DNA of 36,675 bases from CAKSHC01 sp045594545 (lineage in GTDB: Bacteria; Bacillota; Clostridia; Oscillospirales; UMGS1783): positions 1-36,675 of the forward strand of contig JAZNYQ010000021.1 of NCBI GenBank assembly GCA_045594545.1, read 5' to 3'. A model generated the notes under the pieces. The model was given only the letters and a program-made list of their open reading frames with translations. It was not told the DNA's origin and searched no databases. The position numbers were made by a program, and so were the translations under genes. Of this stretch, positions 15,647 through 22,981 are shown piece by piece. Each line of letters starts with the position of its first letter. The stretch's first letter is position 1.

Positions 15647-16591
15647 ATGTGGTGGATTCTCGGTGCGCTTCTGCTGGCTCTGCTGGGTGGTGTCGCCTAC
15701 ATGTTAAAAATAACGATACCGATCGCCGATCGGGTCTATAAAGACAATCTGGTCAAAACCTCGCCCGATAAGTGGGGGAGGGTGTGCTCGGCGCCCGATA
15801 ACGAAGAACAGATGATGATGTGGGAAAGCGGTTGCGCTTGGGCAAAAGAAAAGGAAGCGTATAAACAGGAGGTTGAAACCGAGAACGAGGGCCTGCGCCT
15901 GTTTGGTGAATATTATCGGTTCAACGACGGAGACCGTTGCGCCATCATCCTGCCCGGTCGTGCCGAATGTCTGATGTATTCCTATTACTTTGCTCAGACC
16001 TATGCTAAGGCAGGCTGGAACGTGCTGTGTATCGACCCTCGTGCCCATGGCAAGAGTGACGGGACGTATAATACCATCGGTCAGGCGGAAAGCCGTGACC
16101 TTTTGGTCTGGGTTCGTCTGGTAGAAGAACAATTCGGTATCAAAGAGATCTATTTGCATACCATCTGTGTCGGTACCTCTACGGCGTTGATCGCCATGAC
16201 TCGCAAGGATTGCCCCTCATCCATTAAGGGACTGGTGAGTGAAGGGTGTTTTGTCTCTTTTCGTGAGACCTTCCGTCAACACATGATCGTGGATAAACGC
16301 CCCCTTTTCCCTGTGCTGGATCTGGTTATGCACAACATTCAAAAACATACCGGTACCAACCTGCGCAAAACGGCACCGATCCGGTTGGTAAAGAAACTGA
16401 AACATCGCGTGTTATTTATTTACGGGAAGCAGGATCTGTTTTCCATTCCGCCCAAGAGTCGCAAACTGTTCAAAGCTTGTGCCTCTGCCGATAAGCGCAT
16501 TCATTGGTTTGACATCGGATGCCATTCCCATTTGCGGTTGAATAATACGGAGGAGTACGATCAAGTAGTAGCGGAGTTTATTAATGGGTAA
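15647..16591 (+). CDS. Membrane-anchored alpha/beta hydrolase-fold protein with Cys at the nucleophile position
   Basis: A 314-residue protein with one N-terminal membrane helix (about 3-25). The fold markers are IILPGRAE, the DPRAHGKSDG turn, a nucleophile elbow reading HTICVGTS and an acid/His pair in YGKQDLF and GCHSHL. The elbow normally reads G-x-Ser-x-G; here Cys174 occupies the Ser position and the first Gly is Thr. It could be a Cys-dependent hydrolase or acyltransferase (dienelactone hydrolase has a Cys nucleophile) or an altered enzyme. It is first in a seven-gene operon of acyl-handling enzymes; the next gene overlaps by eight bases. The frame is open upstream to 15560, but the ATG at 15647 has the ribosome site. 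Confidence 0.85.
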   Translation: MWWILGALLLALLGGVAYMLKITIPIADRVYKDNLVKTSPDKWGRVCSAPDNEEQMMMWESGCAWAKEKEAYKQEVETENEGLRLFGEYYRFNDGDRCAIILPGRAECLMYSYYFAQTYAKAGWNVLCIDPRAHGKSDGTYNTIGQAESRDLLVWVRLVEEQFGIKEIYLHTICVGTSTALIAMTRKDCPSSIKGLVSEGCFVSFRETFRQHMIVDKRPLFPVLDLVMHNIQKHTGTNLRKTAPIRLVKKLKHRVLFIYGKQDLFSIPPKSRKLFKACASADKRIHWFDIGCHSHLRLNNTEEYDQVVAEFING

Positions 16592-17441
16592 GAAGTACGC
16601 GATTTTTACAATGGATATGGAGGAATTCTCGGATACCGGTTGCGTTCGGGAAAGCGGCTTTCATGTGGAGAATGAAATGCTCGACGGGTTGGATGAATAT
16701 ATCCGCCTGCTCGACAGTCATAACATCAAGGCCACCCTGTTTACCGTCTGTCATGCTGTGGAGTCGGTGAAAAATAAGATGCATCGGTATATTGAACGCG
16801 GGCATAAGATTGCATTGCATGGATTTGACCATCAGGCGCCATTGACCATGAGCAATCAGCAGTTTCGTGAGAACATCCGCCACGCCAAAGAAAAACTGGA
16901 AGCCGAATTCGGGGTGGAGATCCTCGGGTATCGCGCACCCTTTTTCAGCATGGATAATGAACGGCTGGATATCTTGAGAGAACTGGGCTTTCGCTATGAT
17001 TCCAGTTTTATGGATTTCGCCCAACTGCCCCATGAAAAGCAGATCGACATCAGCGATTTTACCCGTATTATCAAGCATGTCTTTGTGAAAAACGGGTTTT
17101 TTGAATTTGGAATCCCTTGTCAGAAGATATTTAACCATCCTTTCCCTGTGTCGGGCGGAGGGTATGTGCGGTTGAGTGTGTGGCCCTTTGTGCGCAGCTT
17201 GATCAGTCAGTATATTGCCGATAACGATTATTATGTCTTTTATCTGCATCCCTTTGAACTGTCCAAACAAAAGGTACCGCAGATCAAAAACCTCAAACCG
17301 CACGATCAGTATTATCTGACTCACGGTTTGCGTAATTACCGCGCTAAGATTGATATGATCATCATCATGCTTAAAAAGATGGGATTTGAATTTGTCACTT
17401 TTGAAGAATATCTGAAAGTCATGTCAGAGGTTACGGAATAA
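16584..17441 (+). CDS. Polysaccharide deacetylase (NodB homology domain)
   Basis: A 285-residue carbohydrate esterase family 4-type protein that should remove an acetyl (or other acyl) group from an amino sugar using a metal ion. Visible motifs are TMDMEEF (Asp11 and Glu13, motif 1), HGFDH (metal-binding His79 and His83, motif 2) and YRAPFF (Arg117, motif 3). There is no signal peptide or membrane helix, which is unusual for an enzyme acting on wall polymer and suggests a cytoplasmic, perhaps lipid-linked, substrate. It overlaps the preceding hydrolase gene by eight bases and is 14 bases ahead of the adenylating enzyme. By analogy with NodB, it could expose an amine for later N-acylation; that is inference. 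Confidence 0.88.
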   Translation: MGKKYAIFTMDMEEFSDTGCVRESGFHVENEMLDGLDEYIRLLDSHNIKATLFTVCHAVESVKNKMHRYIERGHKIALHGFDHQAPLTMSNQQFRENIRHAKEKLEAEFGVEILGYRAPFFSMDNERLDILRELGFRYDSSFMDFAQLPHEKQIDISDFTRIIKHVFVKNGFFEFGIPCQKIFNHPFPVSGGGYVRLSVWPFVRSLISQYIADNDYYVFYLHPFELSKQKVPQIKNLKPHDQYYLTHGLRNYRAKIDMIIIMLKKMGFEFVTFEEYLKVMSEVTE

Positions 17442-17455
17442 GGAAAGGCTTAAGA

Positions 17456-19378
17456 ATGAACAGAGAACTACAAAAGTTAATTGCAGACAATACGGCCGCC
17501 CTACAGGAAAGCCCTCGGGATATGGCATCGGTCTTTGCTATTATATGCGGTAACGGGGAACGTATATTTGCCGAATGCAGCGATGGATACCGTATTCATA
17601 CCTATACCTATACCGATATAGAAAAGGCGGTAGAACGGGTATCGGCGGGTATCCATGCCCGCATGGGCGCTACGCATGGTTATGTGGGTCTGGAAATGGA
17701 AAACGGCGTCGAGTGGATCGTTACCTTCTGGGCGATCCTGCGCAGCGGCAATAAGCCCTTTTTAATCAACAGCCGCCATCCCAAAGCCTTGTCCGACCGC
17801 CTGTTAAAGCAATTACACATACAATATGTCATCGGCACACAGCCCACGGAGTTGGATGCCGAGTGGCTGGATTATGCGTCCCTGCAAAGCGATCAGGCAT
17901 TTGATGGGGATTTTGAGGATGAATTTGCCTTGTCTACCTCAGCGACCTCGTTGCAGGCTAAGATCTGTATCTATCATGGCAAGCAGGTAGCGGCGCAGGT
18001 TTTGAATTCCAAGCGTATCATTCGGGAATGTAAGCGTATGGCGGCACACTATCATGGCTCGCTCAAACAGTTGGCGTTTTTACCTTTTTATCATGTGTTT
18101 GGGCTGTTTGCCGTCTATTTTTGGTTTGCCTTCTTTGGGCGTACCTTTGTCTTTTTACGGGATATGTCGCCCGATACCATTTTGAAGACCTGCCGCAAAC
18201 ACGAGGTAACCCATATCTTTGCCGTGCCGATGCTGTGGCACACCATAGAGGATAAGATCAAAAAACAGTTGGAACAAAAGGGCGAAAAAACCCAGAAAAA
18301 GTTTGAAAAGGGTATGAAGATCAGTATGGCCTTGCAAAAAGCCATGCCTTATCTCGGTACGGCCATCGCTAAGAGGCTAATGGCGGAGGTTACCGATGCC
18401 CTGTTTGGACCGAGTGTTCAATTCTGCATCAGCGGCGGCAGCCATTTGCGTGCATCGGCGTTGCATCTGATCAACGGCATCGGGTATCCCCTCCATAACG
18501 GTTACGGCATGAGCGAGATTGGCATTACCTCGGTCGAGCTTGGCAGCAAGATAACCGACCGTAATCGCAATGCGATCGGTAAGCCCTTTGAGTCGGTGGA
18601 CTATCGGTTGGGAGAGGACGGCACGCTGTATGTGCGCGGGGCGTCGATCTGTCATTCAATGATCATTGACGGAGAAGAAATCATGATGCCCGAATGGTTT
18701 GATACAGGAGATCTCATGTCCTGTGAGGACGGGCGGTATTATATTTCGGGTCGGCGCGGCGATGTGGTCATCGGCGATAACGGCGAGAATATTAACCCCG
18801 ATCTGATCGAAGAGCATTTTGGACTCAGCGGCGATACACCCTACTCGGTATTGGGAATCCGAGAGGAAGATAATGATGTATTGAGTATGGTGGTGCGCAT
18901 CAATCCCTATATGAGTGACGGGCGCCGTCAGCGGTTGGTGGAGCGCATTTATGCCGCCAACGAGCAGTTGCCCATGGCCATGCAAGTGCGTAAATTCTAT
19001 TTCACCACCGATGCCATTGCCCCCGAAACAGCCATAAAGGTGGGGCGCAAGTACCTGCTTCGTGCGATTGAAGAGGGATCGGTACGGTTGACCCCCTTCG
19101 CGCAGTTTGGGCAGCGGCAAGACGGGCGATCGGACGAGGGACACAATCCGTTGTTGCTGGCGCGGTTGCGTGAGATCGTGGCCGAGGCGCTGGGCGTGGC
19201 GGCCGAGTCTTTGGACGATCGGGCGCATATCCTGTTGGATATGGGGGCGACCAGCCTGCAGTATTTTGAGATCATTTCGGCGATTGCGGCCGAGTTTTCT
19301 ATTGAATCGTATAACGATAAGGAGCATTATCGGTACACGATTGAAGAATTTTGTGAGTATATCGAGAGGTATGTATGA
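17456..19378 (+). CDS. Acyl-adenylating enzyme fused to a C-terminal acyl-carrier domain
   Basis: A 640-residue two-domain protein. Residues about 1-540 form an AMP-binding (ANL superfamily) domain: YGMSEIG at 350-356, WFDTGDL at 414-420, RRGDVVI near 433-439 and the catalytic Lys in AIKVGRK (Lys528). The usual ATP P-loop (SGTTGxPK) is degenerate, reading STSATSLQAK at about 160-169. Residues about 565-640 form a carrier domain with the phosphopantetheine site LDMGATSLQYF (Ser600). Such proteins activate a carboxylic acid as acyl-AMP and load it onto their own or another carrier. With PlsC-like enzymes, ACP and FakAB/PlsX nearby, the acid is most likely a fatty acid, though an amino or hydroxy acid is possible. 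Its stop overlaps the next start by four bases. Confidence 0.88.
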   Translation: MNRELQKLIADNTAALQESPRDMASVFAIICGNGERIFAECSDGYRIHTYTYTDIEKAVERVSAGIHARMGATHGYVGLEMENGVEWIVTFWAILRSGNKPFLINSRHPKALSDRLLKQLHIQYVIGTQPTELDAEWLDYASLQSDQAFDGDFEDEFALSTSATSLQAKICIYHGKQVAAQVLNSKRIIRECKRMAAHYHGSLKQLAFLPFYHVFGLFAVYFWFAFFGRTFVFLRDMSPDTILKTCRKHEVTHIFAVPMLWHTIEDKIKKQLEQKGEKTQKKFEKGMKISMALQKAMPYLGTAIAKRLMAEVTDALFGPSVQFCISGGSHLRASALHLINGIGYPLHNGYGMSEIGITSVELGSKITDRNRNAIGKPFESVDYRLGEDGTLYVRGASICHSMIIDGEEIMMPEWFDTGDLMSCEDGRYYISGRRGDVVIGDNGENINPDLIEEHFGLSGDTPYSVLGIREEDNDVLSMVVRINPYMSDGRRQRLVERIYAANEQLPMAMQVRKFYFTTDAIAPETAIKVGRKYLLRAIEEGSVRLTPFAQFGQRQDGRSDEGHNPLLLARLREIVAEALGVAAESLDDRAHILLDMGATSLQYFEIISAIAAEFSIESYNDKEHYRYTIEEFCEYIERYV

Positions 19379-20025
19379 GAAAACAAGCGCGTCCCAGTCG
19401 GGGCTTTGCCTGGTTCGTTCGTATTACCGGTGCGCTGGCGGTTTTGCCCTTTTTCAAGCCGCAAGTGTACTGTGAAAACGAAGAAAAACAGGGAAAAAAG
19501 CTAAAAAAACCGTCAATTTTGGTCTCAAATCACGTCTCTTTGTTGGATTTTGTGCTCTATTTGTACGTGTTTTGGCGCAATTTTATCCATTTTCAGGTCG
19601 CAGAAGTGATGTTTAACAAGTCAAAATTCATGAATTGGTTGCTTTATAAGTTGGGTTGTATTCGCGTGGATCGCGACCAATTTGATTTTGGCTTTGTCGG
19701 TGATTCGTTGGAGTTATTGGATCAGGGTGAGGTTGTAGGAATCTTTCCGTCGGGACGGCTGCCCATCGGCGGCAAACCCTTTCCGTTTAAGCCGAGCGTG
19801 ATCTTCATCGCACTTCGTACCGATGCCCCTATCATTCCGGTGTATACCGACGGGCAGTACGGGTTGTTTAAGCGGGCGCGGGTGGTTATCGGCGAACCGA
19901 TCGATATTCGGGCGTATTGCCAAACGACCGAGCCGAGTCAGCAGGAACTGGATAACCTTACAAAGATGCTGGAAGAGAAGGTATATGCGCTGCGTGACTG
20001 CATTAAGGAAAAGGTGCGGAAATAA
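19375..20025 (+). CDS. PlsC-like 1-acyl-glycerol-3-phosphate acyltransferase family protein (first)
   Basis: A 216-residue membrane-associated acyltransferase. The catalytic HX4D motif is SNHVSLLD (His53, Asp58). Motif III, normally FPEGTRS, reads FPSGRLP (124-130), losing the Glu that helps bind the glycerol-phosphate of the acceptor. The APIIPVY block follows. Hydrophobic segments near 15-28 and 50-68 suggest a peripheral membrane position. An acyl-ACP or acyl-CoA donor is expected; the altered motif III hints that the acceptor may not be ordinary glycerol-3-phosphate. It overlaps both neighbours (ATGA upstream, TAATG downstream). Confidence 0.88.
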   Translation: MRKQARPSRGFAWFVRITGALAVLPFFKPQVYCENEEKQGKKLKKPSILVSNHVSLLDFVLYLYVFWRNFIHFQVAEVMFNKSKFMNWLLYKLGCIRVDRDQFDFGFVGDSLELLDQGEVVGIFPSGRLPIGGKPFPFKPSVIFIALRTDAPIIPVYTDGQYGLFKRARVVIGEPIDIRAYCQTTEPSQQELDNLTKMLEEKVYALRDCIKEKVRK

Positions 20026-20690
20026 TGGAGAAGAAGCAGGGTAAACTGTGGGTGTGGAAGTATCTGCCTATGGATATCGGGCGGATCGTGTTGTGGTTTC
20101 TGCCGTTGTTGTATCGTTTTCGCCGATATGATACGGCCGGATTGCCGTACAAAAACAAGGTGCGTGGCGGAGCGCTGATCGTGGCCAACCATGCCTCGTT
20201 TTTAGATCCTTTATTGGTAGGCAGTTGTTTCTGGTACCGTCGGGTGTTTTTTCTGGCAGCGGAGGCGGTGATGCGCAATCCGGTGGTGGCATGGTTGCTG
20301 CGGGGTGCCGGTTGCATCAAGATCGATCGCAACATTTCGGATATCGAAGCGATAAGAAAGGCGGTCGATGTGCTGAAGGATGGGCGTTGTTTAGCCATGT
20401 TTCCGCAGGGAGGAATCTCCCGCGAAGAGGAGTTTTCGCAGATCAAATCGGGGGCCATTCTGATTGCGCTTCGGGCGGGTGTGCCCATTATCCCCATGTA
20501 CAGCAGCCGTAACCAGACGCCCTGGTATCGGGCGACAACGGCGGTTGTGGGAGAGCCGCTGGATTGCCGTGAATATTGCAAGAAGAAAATGCCGTCTATG
20601 GCCGAGATCGAGGCGGCTTCGGCGGCTCTTTTGGAGAGAATGGAAGAATGCCGTAAGGCTTATGTGGCATTGGAGGAGAATTATGAGTAA
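20025..20690 (+). CDS. PlsC-like 1-acyl-glycerol-3-phosphate acyltransferase family protein (second)
   Basis: A 221-residue acyltransferase with HX4D in ANHASFLD (His56, Asp61), motif II around GAGCIKIDR, motif III FPQGGIS (126-132) in place of FPEGTRS, and VPIIPMY as motif IV. Like its neighbour it lacks the motif III Glu, here changed to Gln. The two proteins are clearly different sequences, so they probably catalyse successive acylations. The start shares one base with the previous stop; its end overlaps the ACP gene by eight bases. Confidence 0.9.
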   Translation: MEKKQGKLWVWKYLPMDIGRIVLWFLPLLYRFRRYDTAGLPYKNKVRGGALIVANHASFLDPLLVGSCFWYRRVFFLAAEAVMRNPVVAWLLRGAGCIKIDRNISDIEAIRKAVDVLKDGRCLAMFPQGGISREEEFSQIKSGAILIALRAGVPIIPMYSSRNQTPWYRATTAVVGEPLDCREYCKKKMPSMAEIEAASAALLERMEECRKAYVALEENYE

Positions 20691-20919
20691 TTTGGAAAAA
20701 CTGATCGAACTGTTCGGTACGGTTTTTGACGGAGATGTGCAGACCGATGGTATCACCGAGCAGACCCGTCTGATCGAGGATCTGGAACTCAATTCGATCG
20801 GACTGTTATATATGGCGCTGGCAGTAGAAGAAAATTTCGGCGTGAAATTTAACAACGATGATTTTGTAAATATCCGCACGGTGCAAGATGTGCTGGACAA
20901 GATCGAAGGTAAGATATGA
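20683..20919 (+). CDS. Acyl carrier protein (phosphopantetheine-binding)
   Basis: A 78-residue acidic carrier protein. The attachment Ser is Ser38 in EDLELNSIGLLYM, where the common Asp-Ser-Leu reads Asn-Ser-Ile. The helix that follows (ALAVEENFGVKFNNDD) and the TVQDVLDKI ending are typical of ACPs. It is dedicated to this operon rather than the housekeeping fatty acid ACP, to judge by context and sequence. The frame is open far upstream, but the ATG at 20683 follows TTGGAGGAG and begins the family N-terminus. It overlaps both neighbouring genes. Confidence 0.92.
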   Translation: MSNLEKLIELFGTVFDGDVQTDGITEQTRLIEDLELNSIGLLYMALAVEENFGVKFNNDDFVNIRTVQDVLDKIEGKI

Positions 20920-21320
20920 TCTGGACAACAAACCCTCCGAAGATGGGGGATATGATACGGGTCAAGGTGAAGTTTTATCATCATTACGGCATCTATTTGG
21001 ATGATGAACACGTTGTACAGTTCGGATTGCCCGACAATACGGGGCAGGATCCCGACAAGATCGCCGTCATGGTGACCGATATTGACGGATTCTTAGCGGG
21101 CGGCGATCTGGAAGTGGCCAAACTGACGCCGGCGGAGAAGATGGAGCGGTACTCGCCCAGAAAGACGAGGGATCTGGCGTTGTCCCGCGTAGGGGAGACG
21201 GGGTATAACATACTCCATAACAACTGTGAGCATTTTGCCAACGAGTGTGTTTTCGGCCGTCACGAGAGTTCATTTGTGTCGGGGGTACGTACCGAGATCC
21301 GAAATAAATGCGAGAAATAA
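20916..21320 (+). CDS. LRAT/PLAAT-like (NlpC/P60-superfamily) thiol acyltransferase or lipase
   Basis: A 134-residue protein with the LRAT signature: FYHHYGIYLDD with His23, and NILHNNCEHFANEC with the nucleophile Cys104 in the NCEHF motif. The third catalytic position, His12 residues after the first His in animal PLAATs, is Gln35 (EHVVQFG). LRAT-domain enzymes form an acyl-thioester on the Cys and pass the acyl group to an alcohol or amine, or to water. Placed last in an operon with ACP and acyltransferases, it may carry out a final acyl transfer, for example to an amine. There is no signal peptide or membrane anchor. It overlaps the ACP gene by four bases. A strong terminator follows immediately. 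Confidence 0.85.
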   Translation: MIWTTNPPKMGDMIRVKVKFYHHYGIYLDDEHVVQFGLPDNTGQDPDKIAVMVTDIDGFLAGGDLEVAKLTPAEKMERYSPRKTRDLALSRVGETGYNILHNNCEHFANECVFGRHESSFVSGVRTEIRNKCEK

Positions 21321-21349
21321 AAATTCCGAGGAGTATCCTCGGAATTTTT
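21321..21349. terminator. Bidirectional intrinsic terminator at the end of the lipid-type operon
   Basis: AAATTCCGAGGA (21321-21332), loop GTA, TCCTCGGAATTT (21336-21347) followed by further T. A 12-pair perfect stem, lying between the LRAT gene and the convergent malQ. Confidence 0.9.
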
Positions 21350-21358
21350 ACATTTATT

Positions 21359-22780
21359 TCACTTGCGGCGGGTTATTCTATTGAGGCGGGCATACAGTGA
21401 CCAGTCTACCTGTTGCAATTGATCCTCGGTAATGCGATACGTCCAGTTGCCCGAGGCGCGCCCCGGTGTGTTGATGCGGGTATCGGCGCCGTAGCTGAGC
21501 AGATCCTGTATGGGAAAGATGACCAAGCCTGCCTGACTCATCAGCATGGCGCTGCGGATGGCGGAACACCCATCTTCGAAATTACCGACATATTCGAGAA
21601 CCTGCCGGCGGGTTGTTTCATCCAGTTCCCACAAAAAGCCAAGCAGGGTATTGTTATCGTGGGTGCCGGTATAGGCTACGGTATTTTCGGTGTAGTTATG
21701 GGGTAGGTGGATATTGCAGGGATCGCCGTCAAAGCCAAATTGAAAAACGGCCATGCCCGGGTATGTACTATAATCGAGAAGATCCTGTGTTTTTTGATCG
21801 ATCATCCCCAGATTTTCGGCTAAGATCATTTTATCTTTTGCCTGCGGGGCAAAGGCATCGATGAGTTTTCGATCGGGGCCGGGGCACCAGCGTCCCTCCT
21901 TTGCGGTTTTGGCATCGGCAGGTACGCTCCAGTAATCGCTGATGGCACGGAAATGGTCGATACGAACGCCGTCGAACAATTCTAACATATAAGCAAGGCG
22001 GTTTTTCCACCAAGAATAGCCGTCGAGTTCCATCTTATCCCAGTCATACAGGGGATTGCCCCACAACTGACCATCCTTTGAAAAATAGTCGGGCGGTACG
22101 CCGGATACAAATGCGGGATTTTGCTTGGGATCCAATTGGAACTGATCGGGCGTGGCCCAGATATCACTGCTGTCATTGGATACATAAAAAGGAAGATCGC
22201 CGATCACGGAGATGCCTTTTTGTGTGGCATAGGCGTGTAATTCCTGCCACTGGCGGTGAAATTCATATTGGATAAATTGCCACGTGCATTCGTCGTCCGG
22301 TTTCGGTTCGCAAACCGTCCATTCCCGCCACGGCCGTCCGCCGTTGGCTTGTTTGAGGGCCAGAAAACGGCAGGCGTCCGCGATATGCGGATGGGACTTG
22401 AAAAAGTTCTGAATCTTGCTTCTGTCGGTCACACGCCTGGCGGCGTTGGCTAAAAAGGCAAGGCGTGTGCGGCGCAATGCAGAAAAGTCGCATAAATAGG
22501 GATCGGAGATCTTTTGTTGTTCCAGTTCTTCTAAGGTAACCAGTCCTTGTTCGTATAGCAAGAGTGGGTCGATAAAGAACGGATTGCCGGCAAAGGAAGA
22601 ATAGGACATATAGGGGGAATTGTGCTCATCCGTGACGCCGAAAGGGAGAACCTGCCAAACAGAAAAGCCGCCCTCGGCCAGACGGTTGATCCAACGATAG
22701 GCCGTTTTGCCGAAGGTGCCGCACCCGTACGGGCCGGGCAGGGCGAAGACGGGAAGAAGCACGCCGCTTTGTCGTTTCAT
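21359..22780 (-). CDS. malQ: 4-alpha-glucanotransferase (amylomaltase, GH77)
   Basis: Transfers maltooligosaccharide units between glucans, trimming glycogen breakdown products. The 473-residue protein contains the GH77 motifs: SPYMSYSSFAGNP near 55-67, the nucleophile region GVRIDHFRA (Asp275), the acid/base AENLG (Glu322) and GTHDNNT (Asp375). Length is normal for bacterial MalQ (about 480-500). It is divergent from the glycogen operon and shares its regulatory region, so co-regulation is likely. GAGGTGA five bases before the ATG supports the start. Confidence 0.95.
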   Translation of the reverse strand: MKRQSGVLLPVFALPGPYGCGTFGKTAYRWINRLAEGGFSVWQVLPFGVTDEHNSPYMSYSSFAGNPFFIDPLLLYEQGLVTLEELEQQKISDPYLCDFSALRRTRLAFLANAARRVTDRSKIQNFFKSHPHIADACRFLALKQANGGRPWREWTVCEPKPDDECTWQFIQYEFHRQWQELHAYATQKGISVIGDLPFYVSNDSSDIWATPDQFQLDPKQNPAFVSGVPPDYFSKDGQLWGNPLYDWDKMELDGYSWWKNRLAYMLELFDGVRIDHFRAISDYWSVPADAKTAKEGRWCPGPDRKLIDAFAPQAKDKMILAENLGMIDQKTQDLLDYSTYPGMAVFQFGFDGDPCNIHLPHNYTENTVAYTGTHDNNTLLGFLWELDETTRRQVLEYVGNFEDGCSAIRSAMLMSQAGLVIFPIQDLLSYGADTRINTPGRASGNWTYRITEDQLQQVDWSLYARLNRITRRK

Positions 22781-22808
22781 GATATCACCTCAAGAATAAA
22801 CTGTTCTT

Positions 22809-22837
22809 ATCATATACCAAATTGCATAAAAAGACAA
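22809..22837 (-). promoter_or_regulatory. Predicted malQ promoter
   Basis: Minus strand: TTGTCT (plus 22832-22837), 17-base spacer, TATGAT (plus 22809-22814). One arm of the inverted repeat at 22822-22830 sits inside the spacer. Confidence 0.65.
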
Positions 22838-22869
22838 CTAAAAAACCGTCCTTTTGGTAATTTATGCAA
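22822..22869. repeat. Inverted repeat TTGCATAAA...TTTATGCAA in the malQ-glgC intergenic region
   Basis: TTGCATAAA (22822-22830) and TTTATGCAA (22861-22869) are perfect nine-base arms, 30 bases apart. Each is flanked by a TACCAAA-like element (TACCAAA at 22816-22822, TTTTGGTAA at 22852-22860). The left arm lies within the malQ promoter, so a DNA-binding repressor could occupy both sites. The regulator is unknown. Confidence 0.45.
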
Positions 22870-22927
22870 AAATTTCCCGAAATGTAAAAATTTTTTTAAT
22901 TTTTCTATAGAAAAATGAAAAAGTCTA

Positions 22928-22936
22928 TGATATAAT
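22928..22936 (+). promoter_or_regulatory. Predicted extended -10 promoter of the glycogen operon
   Basis: TGATATAAT (22928-22936) gives a perfect -10 with the extended TG; no good -35 is present. The leader is about 40 bases, ending in AAGGAGG before the glgC ATG. Confidence 0.55.
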
Positions 22937-22981
22937 AAAAACATAAATTTTTAGGACCGTACAGTTAAGGAGGCCTTCAGA

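Noticed and set aside
15647..16591. Reading the Cys-containing hydrolase as an ordinary serine esterase
   Set aside because: No G-x-Ser-x-G exists at the elbow; the equivalent position is Cys174.
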